A DNA stretch of 64,000 bases, taken from NCBI RefSeq assembly GCF_007744515.1, contig NZ_CP036268.1, positions 572,482 through 636,481 of the forward strand. Direction: 5' to 3'. A program made the translations under genes and the position numbers. The notes below the pieces were generated by a model. It did no database searches. It had not been told where the DNA came from and saw only the letters and a program-made list of their open reading frames with translations. Positions 27,397-36,321 of this stretch are shown piece by piece (within the stretch, counting starts at the first letter, position 1; every line of letters begins with the position of its first letter). The DNA comes from Stratiformator vulcanicus. GTDB lineage: Bacteria > Planctomycetota > Planctomycetia > Planctomycetales > Planctomycetaceae.

Positions 27397-27452
27397 CCTT
27401 GGATTGGCCGAAACGTTACGAGTCACTTCGGTCCATAATTGGAGAACATGTC

Positions 27453-27620
27453 ATGTTGGGTTGGGCAATTCTGTTTCTTGTCATCGCAATCATCGCAGCC
27501 GCCCTTGGGTTTGGTGGCGCGGCAGGGATGGCGGCAACCGCGGCTCAGATCGCGTTCGTCGTGTTTCTGATCTTGTTCGTCGTCTCGCTGATCTTCGGTC
27601 GCAAAGCACCGACCGTTTGA
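27453..27620 (+). CDS. DUF1328 small membrane protein
   Basis: 55 residues from ATG 27453, with GGAGA 8-12 nt upstream. The whole protein is the DUF1328 (YtjA-type) pattern: [35 protein letters not shown] and a second membrane helix [14 protein letters not shown]. Such peptides are common in proteobacteria and planctomycetes, often near stress genes; molecular function is unknown. It lies directly behind a sigma-54 promoter and 89 nt before the Ala/Glu-rich repeat gene. Confidence 0.9.
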   Translation: MLGWAILFLVIAIIAAALGFGGAAGMAATAAQIAFVVFLILFVVSLIFGRKAPTV

Positions 27621-27709
27621 GCGAATCGACTTGACACTTACTCGTCACATACACCGCGGCTCGATCACTACTTAGCGAGCTGAGTTTATTACTGCTGAAG
27701 GAAAGACCA

Positions 27710-28237
27710 ATGAAAGCCACTGTCACCATTATCGCAATCATCGTGGCGACACTGCTCGTCGGCTGGGTCGTGGTCGCCGCCACGAGCGATGAAGGGAATC
27801 TCAGCGAGAATCTCGAAAACGACGTGAATCAGACCGGTGAGGCCATCGAAGACGGGGCGAACGACGCCGCAGAAGGCGTCGGCGACGCCGTCAATGCGAC
27901 CGGCGAAGCTCTTAATGACGCCGCCGATGCAGCGGGCGACGCATTAAACGATGCCGGTGAGAGCATCAATGAAACGTACGAAGACGTCGTCAATTCGGTC
28001 GATGAATCGACTGAAGATGCACAAGACGCTGCCGAAGAGGCCGGAAACGAGGCGGCTGAAACCGCAAATGAAGCGGCCGAGGCGACAGAAGAAGCAGCCA
28101 ACAATGCCGCTGAAGCAGCCGAAGACACAGCGAACGACGCTGCCGATGCCGCTGAGGAAGCTTCAAATGACGCCGCCGATGCCGCGGAAGAAGCTGGCGA
28201 CGAAGTCGAAGAAGAGACTGATCGGGCCAATGACTAA
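27710..28237 (+). CDS. Membrane-anchored Ala/Glu/Asp-rich 11-residue-repeat protein (LEA/apolipoprotein-like)
   Basis: 175 residues. One N-terminal membrane helix or signal (VTIIAIIVATLLVGWVVVAA) is followed by about 150 residues built almost only from A, E, D, N, G, S and T. Four tandem 11-mers stand out: NEAAEATEEAA, NNAAEAAEDTA, NDAADAAEEAS and NDAADAAEEAG, and earlier 11-mers such as NDAADAAGDAL. An 11-residue period gives a strongly acidic amphipathic helix, as in group 3 LEA proteins. AAGGAAAG precedes the ATG, and a clear terminator follows. A protective or surface-spacer role in stress is inference. Confidence 0.85.
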   Translation: MKATVTIIAIIVATLLVGWVVVAATSDEGNLSENLENDVNQTGEAIEDGANDAAEGVGDAVNATGEALNDAADAAGDALNDAGESINETYEDVVNSVDESTEDAQDAAEEAGNEAAETANEAAEATEEAANNAAEAAEDTANDAADAAEEASNDAADAAEEAGDEVEEETDRAND

Positions 28238-28282
28238 GTGCGGCTCGTCACTGAATCTGACGTAATATCGTAGAATTAAAAG

Positions 28283-28309
28283 CACCCGCTCAACGGCGGG
28301 TGTTTTTTT
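28283..28309 (+). terminator. Intrinsic terminator of the stress cassette
   Basis: CACCCGC (28283-28289) pairs with GCGGGTG (28296-28302), followed at once by seven T. This is the clearest intrinsic terminator in the window and closes the DUF1328/repeat-protein unit. Confidence 0.9.
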
Positions 28310-28399
28310 GCGTTTGATTTCCCTGCACTTATCTGCAAAGCTCATCTAAAGCAGAACGCTTTAATCCCCCAAACTTGCCGGCATCAACACCGGCGATCG

Positions 28400-29155
28400 A
28401 TGTCAATTCAACTTTCGCGCGCGGAATTCTGGCTGTTGAATCTGGTTGTCGAGTGGCGCTATCCACTCGCGCGCATTGATGCGACGAATCCCGACTTCTT
28501 TAATCACCCCTGTATCGGTGTGCCGCTCGACGAGATCGTCGAGACCGTCTGGGCGATGAACGAACGCGGCTGGATTCGGATCTATAGGCTCGATGACGAG
28601 TCCGAAGTCGCCTTGTGTGGTCCGGCTGACCTCATACCGCTCATCACGCTTCCCTCGAACGCTCCGGGGCATCCCGAGAATGAGCCATTCTGGCGAAAAC
28701 AGGGCCTCTCGGGGAAGCCGGTGGTTGCCTATTTCGGCCTCACTGAGATCGGCGGCGCCATCTGGGAAGAGTTCACGCAGCCGAACTGGGAATTTCGGGT
28801 GGTAAAGGAACTAAATTTCGAGTCCTACTCGCACCCCGGAAGCTCGCCCGATGACCACATCCTTTTACGTGGATCTGACGAAGCACGGCTGCGATGGGCA
28901 AGCTCACTTGTGCGTCGCAGCATCGATGTCGAATATCAGTGCGAACTCAAGCGAGAACCTTTGAAGCGATCGATCGAGCCTTATCATGCTGTCTACTGGA
29001 AACAGCTTCCTCGAGGCTGGGAAATTCGCTTCAATCTCAAGAGGCGACCGCAGGTGGATCGTGGTCGCAAGAAGTTGCATACGCACGGCCCGGCACACGA
29101 AGCGATGATGCACTGGAACTGGTTCGCGGACCTCTGGAGGCAATGGGCGAATTGA
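28400..29155 (+). CDS. Uncharacterised 251-residue cytoplasmic protein
   Basis: No signal peptide or membrane segment. The N-terminal half reads like a small alpha/beta domain (EFWLLNLVVEWRYPLARID, IVETVWAMNERGWIRIYRL), followed by TEIGGAIWEEF and a basic C-terminal part (EIRFNLKRRPQVDRGRKKLH). I recognise no family. It is a single-gene unit between two terminators (28283-28309 and 29215-29254). Confidence 0.75.
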   Translation: MSIQLSRAEFWLLNLVVEWRYPLARIDATNPDFFNHPCIGVPLDEIVETVWAMNERGWIRIYRLDDESEVALCGPADLIPLITLPSNAPGHPENEPFWRKQGLSGKPVVAYFGLTEIGGAIWEEFTQPNWEFRVVKELNFESYSHPGSSPDDHILLRGSDEARLRWASSLVRRSIDVEYQCELKREPLKRSIEPYHAVYWKQLPRGWEIRFNLKRRPQVDRGRKKLHTHGPAHEAMMHWNWFADLWRQWAN

Positions 29156-29214
29156 CATCGGCTGGTCGGCCCGGTTTCCGGTAACCAAGGCGTGAAATAG
29201 TTCTTCGATGATCT

Positions 29215-29254
29215 AATAAGAAGGCTCCCGCAATATGGCGGGTGCCTTCTTATT
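29215..29254. terminator. Bidirectional terminator
   Basis: AATAAGAAGGC-t-CCCGC pairs with GCGGG-t-GCCTTCTTATT around a 6-nt loop: a 17-bp stem with one T-T mismatch and A/T-rich ends. It lies between convergent genes ending at 29155 (+) and 29300 (-) and can serve both. Confidence 0.85.
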
Positions 29255-29299
29255 TTAGTCATGCGAGTCTTACGGCCTACTACAACCGGATGACTATTC

Positions 29300-32251
29300 T
29301 TATTGAGCGGCGAATCGCGTGGCCTCGACGGGGGCCTCGTAGTCGCATTGAGGCACCGGGTTGGTCCATGGGATCCTCCACAGGTGGCTAACCAAGGCCG
29401 GAGTGTTTCGCCCGTCATTGTCGTACCGAAACTCATGGATTAATAAATCGCCTTTTGAGCTATATCCAATTCCATCCCAAGGACCATGGATGTCCGGAAA
29501 CTTATAAACCTTACCCAGGTGATAACGTCCATCAATACTTTGATAGACATGTCTTAGACCAAAAAAAGTTTGAACAAAGACCGAGCCACGACGGTCGCTG
29601 ATGACGAAGGGCGAATGGGGCACAGCCGGAACGTATAGTCGCTGAACTATTTTCCCATGCTGCCAAATTCGGAATTCGCGAGAGACGTGCCTCTCCCCGT
29701 TTCTGATATCGGTCAGCCAGACTTTGCCGGGATCGCCGATCCCGGCAGGAGTGCTTTCAGGGCCGTCATAATGGATTGCCCACCCGCCGTTCTCAATGGT
29801 TTGGTCAATGCCTTGGTCACCGATCCGCCAAGCGAGCTGAGCTTCGACGCGACCGGGATCATCATAAGCCCCACCATTTCCGGTCAGGCGATAGCCCGGA
29901 GCCCACATCGCCCCTTGCGAATCACGAACGGATAAATTCGGGGACCCGAAACTGAAATCTCGACGTCCGACGACCTGCGGCGCTTTCGACAACGAGACAT
30001 CGCCGTCGATCACTTCTGCGAACAGCGAAATCCCACCAGGTCGAGGCGACATTAAATTACTAATTAAGACCTTTTTTCCGCTGCCGACCGGGCTGAGGAA
30101 AGCCGCGCCGCCAGCCCATTTTTGCTTCATTCCGAAGGTGACGAGGCGTGGAGTTAAGTCTTGCCACTTCCCTTTGATTACGATACTGACCTGTTGCTTC
30201 GAGTCGAGTCGCCAGATATTTCCCGCGCGATCGGCGCATAACGACGGGTCGGCCCGGCGTCGGTGGCTGAATTGGTTTACGCCCGGTTTCGGCCCGAACT
30301 CCTCGGCGATTAACGATTGCAAAAAAGGCAGCATCTCACTCGCCTGACCGGACGACAGTTCGAATCCGTCGCGGATCGCGGTCAGGTACTTGTGTCCGCG
30401 CGCCGCTCTTATTTGACCGCCCAGAGCATTCGGCGCCGGCATGTTTTCCGGGCCGATTCCGTCAGCAATGACCAAGTTGGCTTTACGGGCTGGGAGCAAC
30501 GCATGAGGCTGACCTCGATTGACAGGCATGACGGTTTGCCAACGCCGACCGTCATGCCGAATCACGCCTCCGCCATCATCCGTCGCGACAATGGTGCCAT
30601 CAGCGAGGATCGCGGGTTGCCTGCGAGTTGTTTTCTTCGAGGTGCCGTAGAGCGGTTGACGGTTATCGCGCCCGTCCGGTCGGTAGCGTAACGCCAGCAT
30701 CGTCGGTCTCAGCGAAGCCCACGGGCCAAATCCGATGTTGTTAATGTAGAACCCGTACAGCGCACCGTGGCGGTCGATCCCCCGAAGTCCGACGCCGGGC
30801 ACCGGGTGCCGATTGATGACTCGTCCTTCAATCAGGTCGACTTGCTCCAGTGGAAACCCGGTGCTGTAAGGTTGCACCCAGACTGTGTTTCGTCGTCTCC
30901 CGGAAAACGCGCCGAAAGCGAAGATTCGAGCCGATTGTGGAAACGGCGTTTGATGCCAACTGCCGTTGCGTTGCCGGAAGAGCAGTCCGCAAAAGTCGGG
31001 GTCACGAGTTTCGCCAAATTGCCCGCTAATAAGTACGTCTCCCGCATCGTTGTTGCAGATCCCGCCAATTTTCCCTGTCGAGTAGGGGCCGAATTGATCG
31101 CGACTTCGGTCTTGGTTCTCCCATGCTGCAGTAATGCGTTCATAGGCTTCTTTGCGGACGCTCTTCTGCGTTTCCCCCGATTGATTGTCAGAGGAAAGCA
31201 ACTCCAAGATGAAGGGTTGATAGAGCGCTCCTGAATCGATCAAGACCGATTCCGCTTCGGCGTCCCGTCCTTCCTCAAGTAATTTGATTTTCGCGATCGC
31301 CTCGACGACCCGCTTGACTCGACCGTCGGGTTTAAAGACGCCGAGTTGGTCGACGTAGTTGACGGAAGGTCTTCGATACCGGGTGTAATAAATGAGTCGG
31401 TCCGTCCCGAGGCAGATCATCTTTCCATACTGAGTGTGTCCACTCCGCTGGTTTTCTGAGAGCGGCGGGTCTGGACCGATCTGGTGTCGCTCCCACGAGC
31501 CGTTGCGATACCAATAGACGTACGGATTACCCCACTGGTATGCGACGGCCGAATCGTCTTCCGACGACACCGATAGCTTGATGGCGCCGGCACCGGTTCG
31601 CCCCATTACGATCTTGTTCTCGGGCACAATACGCAGGCTGGACCACTTGCCCGCAGCGAATCGATGGATTCCTTTTCCACCAATTAACCAAGCGGCGTGA
31701 GGTGTGGAACGATTAGAGGTGGCGGTATAGTACTGGCCACGGGAGGGACAATTGCCGGTCAGTCGGCTTGTTGAACTGTCGCTCAAAGTGTTGTTCGGCA
31801 CATCAATTGCAGATTCGGTCCAATCGAGTTCTCGTTCGACCCAATTTTGCCCATCGTAGCCAAAGACACGCGTGCCGTAGCGATATGCAAACCAGGCCCG
31901 ACCGCTCGGTTCGAACAGTAGCGGCCGGAAATGCCTAAGTGCTGGCTTTCCCAAAGAGAATTGCTTCTCGACCTCGGCCTTTGCGGCCGCGTTATCCTGC
32001 TCTTCAATCTGCGGAAGTAGTGTCCTCCACACACGGCCACTCGCATCGACATGCACATGCACCGGGCTGGTTTCGTAGACATCGAGCATCGGGTTATCCG
32101 AAGGTTGCGGCGCCTCGACAGGCTTTCGAGGCGTCGCAATCTGCGCGTCTTGCTCTAAGTCCTCCCAGTGCGCGCAGGCGGAGATCGCCGAGGTGACCGA
32201 CAGCGCGACCGCTGTGACAGCCGTCAGCAAGTTTTGATCTGAAATCGTCAT
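29300..32251 (-). CDS. Large secreted propeller-like protein
   Basis: 983 residues. A signal peptide (LLTAVTAVALSVTSAISACA) targets it for export. Repeated blade-like segments with D-G-x-W endings are visible: FEPSGRAWFAYRYGTRVFGY, DGQNWVE, ILADGTIVATDDGGGVIRHD, DGRRWQTV and DRAGNIWRLDS. This pattern fits one or two beta-propellers of the two-component-regulator-propeller type, but no kinase domain follows. A helical insert (about 330-390) carries ALLxP-like HEAT-style segments. Function unknown; no same-strand partner lies close. Confidence 0.8.
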   Translation of the reverse strand: MTISDQNLLTAVTAVALSVTSAISACAHWEDLEQDAQIATPRKPVEAPQPSDNPMLDVYETSPVHVHVDASGRVWRTLLPQIEEQDNAAAKAEVEKQFSLGKPALRHFRPLLFEPSGRAWFAYRYGTRVFGYDGQNWVERELDWTESAIDVPNNTLSDSSTSRLTGNCPSRGQYYTATSNRSTPHAAWLIGGKGIHRFAAGKWSSLRIVPENKIVMGRTGAGAIKLSVSSEDDSAVAYQWGNPYVYWYRNGSWERHQIGPDPPLSENQRSGHTQYGKMICLGTDRLIYYTRYRRPSVNYVDQLGVFKPDGRVKRVVEAIAKIKLLEEGRDAEAESVLIDSGALYQPFILELLSSDNQSGETQKSVRKEAYERITAAWENQDRSRDQFGPYSTGKIGGICNNDAGDVLISGQFGETRDPDFCGLLFRQRNGSWHQTPFPQSARIFAFGAFSGRRRNTVWVQPYSTGFPLEQVDLIEGRVINRHPVPGVGLRGIDRHGALYGFYINNIGFGPWASLRPTMLALRYRPDGRDNRQPLYGTSKKTTRRQPAILADGTIVATDDGGGVIRHDGRRWQTVMPVNRGQPHALLPARKANLVIADGIGPENMPAPNALGGQIRAARGHKYLTAIRDGFELSSGQASEMLPFLQSLIAEEFGPKPGVNQFSHRRRADPSLCADRAGNIWRLDSKQQVSIVIKGKWQDLTPRLVTFGMKQKWAGGAAFLSPVGSGKKVLISNLMSPRPGGISLFAEVIDGDVSLSKAPQVVGRRDFSFGSPNLSVRDSQGAMWAPGYRLTGNGGAYDDPGRVEAQLAWRIGDQGIDQTIENGGWAIHYDGPESTPAGIGDPGKVWLTDIRNGERHVSREFRIWQHGKIVQRLYVPAVPHSPFVISDRRGSVFVQTFFGLRHVYQSIDGRYHLGKVYKFPDIHGPWDGIGYSSKGDLLIHEFRYDNDGRNTPALVSHLWRIPWTNPVPQCDYEAPVEATRFAAQ

Positions 32252-32423
32252 AGGAGAAACTCACTGACGGAAAATTCAGTAGACGTTCGTTCTGTTAAAT
32301 TACGCTAACTGATCTGTTCGATGAACGCCAACGTTAGTGCGTGTAAGCTCGTCGGCCCCGGTTTCCGGTTCGGCGCAAACGCGTAGAATCGGGCAACAGA
32401 TTCCCGCTTGTGCCAGAGAACTC

Positions 32424-33803
32424 ATGCCGCAGGACGCACCCGCTTCGCCCGAGGACGCAGCCACCTCCCCCCAGTCCGGGCTGTCGCAGTATCCCACTGA
32501 GCCGCGTGAGAAGGCAAAGCAGCTGCCCGATGCGCCGGGGGTCTATCTGATGAAAGACGCCGCCGGCGTGGTGATTTACATCGGCAAAGCGGTCAACCTC
32601 AAGAACCGCGTCGGCAGCTACTTCTCGAAGCAGGCACTTGAAGATCGCCGGACCGCCGACCTGGTGCCGCAGATCGCCGACATCGACTTCATTCAGACCG
32701 AGAGCGAGGTCGACGCGATCCTGATGGAGGCCCGGCTGATCAAAGACATTCAGCCGCGGTTCAATAGCGACCTCAAAGACGACAAGACCTTCCCCTACCT
32801 GCAAATCACGACCAACGAAGACTTCCCGCGGATCGAGTTCACCCGCGAACCGAAGGCGAAGGGCGTCAAGCTTTACGGACCGTTCACCAGCGCGGGCAAG
32901 CTCCGCGGTGTGATCAACGTGCTGCAGAAGGTGTTCAAGTTCCGCACCTGTAGCCTCGACATTGATGAAGACGACGCCCGCTGGCGGTGGTTCCGCCCAT
33001 GCCTGCTTGCCAGCATTAATCAGTGTACCGCGCCCTGCAACCTGCGAATCACCAAGGAAGAATATCGCAACGACATCAAACGCCTGCGCATGGTGCTTGA
33101 CGGCAAGAAGGATCGGTTACTCAAAGAGATGACCAAAGAGATGGAGGAGGCGTCGAAAGAGCTTCGCTTCGAGAAAGCCGCCCGGCTTCGCGATCAGGTC
33201 GCCGCCCTCGCGGCGCTCGACCTGCGAGGCGATCTCGATGAGAACGCCCAACCCGAGGTGTTCTATCAAGACCCCAAGAAAGGCCTCGCGGGACTCAAGC
33301 AGGTCTTCAAACTCGACGAGACACCGCGGATCATCGAGGGAGTCGACATCGCGCATCTGCAGGGTGGCGAAACCGTCGCGAGCCTCGTGCAGTTCATCGA
33401 CGGCTTGCCGTTCAAGCCGGGTTACAAACGGTATCGCATTAAGGGTGTTGACGGCGTTGATGATTTTGCGTCGATGCGCGAGGTCGTCAGCCGACGGCTT
33501 CGGCGGCTGCAGAACGAAGACGGCCAGTTCCCCGACATTTTGCTCATCGACGGCGGCAAGGGGCAGCTCTCAAGCGTAATCGCCGCGATGGAAGCGATCG
33601 GCCTCGATGAAACGAACCGACCCTTCACGATCTCACTCGCCAAGCGCGAAGAAGAAGTATTCCTGCCCGGCGAGTCGGAGCCGAAGCGTCTGAGCCGACA
33701 CTCCTACGGCCTACGCCTGCTGCAATACGTCCGCGACGAATCGCACCGATTTGCGCAGCACTATCACCATCTGCTGCGGCGGAAGAGTACGTTCGGCGAG
33801 TGA
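32424..33803 (+). CDS. uvrC: Excinuclease subunit UvrC, lacking the C-terminal HhH domain
   Basis: About 459 residues from ATG 32424. The GIY-YIG nuclease (DAPGVYLMKD, VIYIGKAVNLKNRV), the Cys-rich link (CTAPCNLRITKEEY), the UVR motif that binds UvrB (LRFEKAARLRDQV) and the RNase H-like 5'-incision nuclease (GVDIAHLQGGE, LLIDGGKGQL, RDESHRFAQHYHH) are all present. The protein ends at RRKSTFGE, where longer UvrC proteins continue into two helix-hairpin-helix DNA-binding motifs; E. coli UvrC has about 610 residues. No HhH-like sequence follows in any + frame before the next gene at 33879. It acts in nucleotide excision repair. Confidence 0.92.
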   Translation: MPQDAPASPEDAATSPQSGLSQYPTEPREKAKQLPDAPGVYLMKDAAGVVIYIGKAVNLKNRVGSYFSKQALEDRRTADLVPQIADIDFIQTESEVDAILMEARLIKDIQPRFNSDLKDDKTFPYLQITTNEDFPRIEFTREPKAKGVKLYGPFTSAGKLRGVINVLQKVFKFRTCSLDIDEDDARWRWFRPCLLASINQCTAPCNLRITKEEYRNDIKRLRMVLDGKKDRLLKEMTKEMEEASKELRFEKAARLRDQVAALAALDLRGDLDENAQPEVFYQDPKKGLAGLKQVFKLDETPRIIEGVDIAHLQGGETVASLVQFIDGLPFKPGYKRYRIKGVDGVDDFASMREVVSRRLRRLQNEDGQFPDILLIDGGKGQLSSVIAAMEAIGLDETNRPFTISLAKREEEVFLPGESEPKRLSRHSYGLRLLQYVRDESHRFAQHYHHLLRRKSTFGE

Positions 33804-33878
33804 GGCAAGTCGAATTGTGCAACCGAGGCCCTGTTCGGATAAGATGGTTGTCGGGAAACTCCTTGCCGGTACTGATCC

Positions 33879-34511
33879 ATGTCAGCTCGAACAGTCGAAG
33901 AGATTCGAAACGCGCCGCTTCCGGGAGAACCGGTTTACCGGGTCGCGGAGATGCTTCCGCAGCAGGGTCAGTGGACCGAGTCTACTTTCTTACGCTATTG
34001 CCTGGGTGATTCGCGCGTCGAGTTTGTCGACGGAAACTTGGAGTTTCTCGCCGTGCCGACGCGAACCCATCAGCGAATCCTGTTTCTGGTTGCAGAACTG
34101 TTGCGTGGGCTTGTCGATAAGGCTGCGAAAGGTGAAACGTTCGTCGCGGGGTATCGCGTCCGTATGGCGGGTGGAAATTATCGCGAGCCCGATGTCGTTG
34201 TGGTTCTGAATGAGCACCTGGCCGAAACTCGGGAAGACTTTACGCCGCACGCCGATCTCGTGGTGGAGGTCGTCAGCACCAATGATCCGGAGCGAGACTG
34301 GGTCGCCAAAAAGGCTGAATACGCGGCGTCGGGTATCGCTGAATATTGGATCATCGATCCGCGTGTTGAGACGCTGACCATCTTCCGCCTTGATCGCCAG
34401 ACGATGGATTACGACCTGGCTTGCACTTGCGGTCGCAATGAACAGGTCATTTCGCCGTTGCTCGGGGATGCGGGGATTTCGGTCGACGAAATCCTCGGCC
34501 CCGTCGGCTGA
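33879..34511 (+). CDS. Uma2 (DUF820) family PD-(D/E)XK protein
   Basis: 210 residues of the Uma2/DUF820 fold, a restriction-endonuclease-like family abundant in cyanobacteria and planctomycetes. The catalytic pattern is visible: VEFVDGNLEFL, REPDVVVV (Asp), DLVVEVVS (Glu) and WVAKKAEYAASGIAEYWIID (Lys followed by the family's YWIID). Biological role is unknown and no partner gene is attached. It starts 75 nt after uvrC. Confidence 0.9.
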   Translation: MSARTVEEIRNAPLPGEPVYRVAEMLPQQGQWTESTFLRYCLGDSRVEFVDGNLEFLAVPTRTHQRILFLVAELLRGLVDKAAKGETFVAGYRVRMAGGNYREPDVVVVLNEHLAETREDFTPHADLVVEVVSTNDPERDWVAKKAEYAASGIAEYWIIDPRVETLTIFRLDRQTMDYDLACTCGRNEQVISPLLGDAGISVDEILGPVG

Positions 34512-34600
34512 CGAATCGCTCTAGCCGCAATCCCCCAATTTCACGACACTCGCCGGTCCCGCGGCACAGTTCCCCATCGCGGCCTCTGGCGGAGAGTTTG

Positions 34601-35305
34601 ATGAAAATTCGGAATCGACTGCTCAACAAGTTGCTGGCCCACAGCGCGGCATTCGCGCTGCGTTTGGCGACGCGATCGTGCCGGCCGGTGTTTCATGTCG
34701 CCGAAGCCGGGACGAATATCTTCGACGAAGACACGGGCGGGCGATATCTCGTCTCCTTCTGGCACGATCAGATCGTGCCCTACGTTTTCATCCGAAAACC
34801 CCGGTACATTGCCGGTCTCGTCAGCCGTCATCGCGACGGCGAATATCTGGCCGACGGAATGAAAGCGGTCGGCATTCGCCCGATTCGCGGCTCGTCGAAA
34901 AATGGTGGTGCCTCCGCCATTCAGCAGATGATTCGCGATGCCGAAGGGTATCACATTGCCATCACGCCGGACGGCCCGCGCGGTCCCCGGCGGCAGATGA
35001 AACAGGGGATCGTCTACCTCGCCTCACGCATGAAGCGGCCGATCGTGCCGACGTTCACGGTTTGCGAGAAGGCGTGGACGATCAAGGGGAATTGGACCGA
35101 CCTCGTGATTCCCAAGCCTTTTTCACGCGTTCATATGATCGGGCGACCGTTTTTTCATGTGCCTCCCGACTTGAAGCGGGACGAACTCGAACCGTGGATT
35201 CAGAAACTGCAGGCGGAGATGGACCTGTTGGAACAACAGGGTCAAGCTATTCTCGAAGGTCGCGATCCCTGCATCGAACAGGTCGAGACCCGCGCGGCGG
35301 CCTGA
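34601..35305 (+). CDS. DUF374 lysophospholipid acyltransferase family protein
   Basis: 234 residues from ATG 34601 with GGAG 7-10 nt upstream. Segments fit the LPLAT/DUF374 family: FWHDQ, LVSRHRDGEYLADGM, RPIRGSSKNGG and ITPDGPRGPRRQMKQGIVYLA. Members transfer acyl chains to lipids, probably in lipid A or membrane lipid synthesis; the exact substrate is unknown. Its 3' end overlaps the convergent glycosyltransferase gene by 64 nt. Confidence 0.9.
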   Translation: MKIRNRLLNKLLAHSAAFALRLATRSCRPVFHVAEAGTNIFDEDTGGRYLVSFWHDQIVPYVFIRKPRYIAGLVSRHRDGEYLADGMKAVGIRPIRGSSKNGGASAIQQMIRDAEGYHIAITPDGPRGPRRQMKQGIVYLASRMKRPIVPTFTVCEKAWTIKGNWTDLVIPKPFSRVHMIGRPFFHVPPDLKRDELEPWIQKLQAEMDLLEQQGQAILEGRDPCIEQVETRAAA

Positions 35306-36321
35306 TGCGACCGGACGGCGATTTGCAATCGGCCCAATAAGTCGCTTCGAAACCGTGACAGGCTGAAGTGCTCATCAGCGTGGGCGCGGCACCGCCGAGA
35401 ACGAGTTGTTCGTACGCTGCGATCTCGTAAGGCGAGGATCGCGGCTGAAAATGCAGCGACATCGTCGCACAGGAATCCGGTCTGCGGCACGATCTGTTCG
35501 CGGAAACCGCCGCGATTGTCGACGATCGGGATGCAGCCGCACCGCATGGCCTCGGCGCAGGTCCGCCCGAAGGATTCGGTCAACGTCGGATGGTGATAGA
35601 GCATCGCGTCCCACCGCCACAGCAGGGACCGGGCCTGTCGTGAGGCCGGGTGAAATATTGCTCTGCCGAAACAGGCATCGGCGAGTGCTCCCTTTTGTTC
35701 TTCCGGGCAGCCGACGAACTCCCACGAAACGTCGGCCGGTCCGCGGTTCAGTTGACGATAAACTTCGATCAGTTCACGCGGCCACTTGTGCGGCTTCGGC
35801 GTGCAGATTCGACCGATCACCAGTCGATCGCGAAGCGGCCGCTCGTCATCGATTTGCAAGCGGGGCGGTCGCGGTACTGCTTGATACACGACCGCGGAGT
35901 CTGCCGGGCGAGATGTCGCCTCCTCTTCAACCCGCTTGTGAAATCGTTCCGCCAGCCATCGCGAGCAGAACAGCGTCGCGTCAGCCGGGGCCGCATCGAT
36001 GTGCGAGTGCAAGTATTGGAGTGTCGGGATGCCGTTCGGGCCGGGCATCCTGTCCCGCGGCGTATTGTGCAGCAGAACGAGGTCGGGGGACTGCTGCTCG
36101 ACGGCAGCGTCAACGGATTCAACCGCCGCGATCACATCATGGGGCTGAAACGCGTCCCGCGTAGTTGAAGTAACAGGGCCGACAAATGCGACGGAATGTT
36201 GAAAATCGGGCAGCGACTGCGTGACCGTCCATGCACACGCGGCGGTCCCACCGAGGATGTCTCCGACGTTGCAGACCTGCAGTAGATGCAAGGTTCGCGG
36301 TGAGTGTGCGATGTCTTTCAT
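35242..36321 (-). CDS. Group 1 (GT4-type) glycosyltransferase
   Basis: 359 residues. The N-terminal half has NVGDILGGTAACAWTV, and the C-terminal half has the GT4 nucleotide-sugar pattern LTESFGRTCAEAMRCGCIPIV. LVIGRICTPKPHKWPRELIEVY is the usual linker. Donor and acceptor are unknown. Its start overlaps by 4 bp (ATGA) the end of the upstream DUF115-like gene, so the two are coupled. Both lie on the same strand directly downstream of the virion tail genes, which raises the possibility of glycosylating a virion or cell-surface component. Confidence 0.87.
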   Translation of the reverse strand: MKDIAHSPRTLHLLQVCNVGDILGGTAACAWTVTQSLPDFQHSVAFVGPVTSTTRDAFQPHDVIAAVESVDAAVEQQSPDLVLLHNTPRDRMPGPNGIPTLQYLHSHIDAAPADATLFCSRWLAERFHKRVEEEATSRPADSAVVYQAVPRPPRLQIDDERPLRDRLVIGRICTPKPHKWPRELIEVYRQLNRGPADVSWEFVGCPEEQKGALADACFGRAIFHPASRQARSLLWRWDAMLYHHPTLTESFGRTCAEAMRCGCIPIVDNRGGFREQIVPQTGFLCDDVAAFSAAILALRDRSVRTTRSRRCRAHADEHFSLSRFRSDLLGRLQIAVRSHQAAARVSTCSMQGSRPSRIA

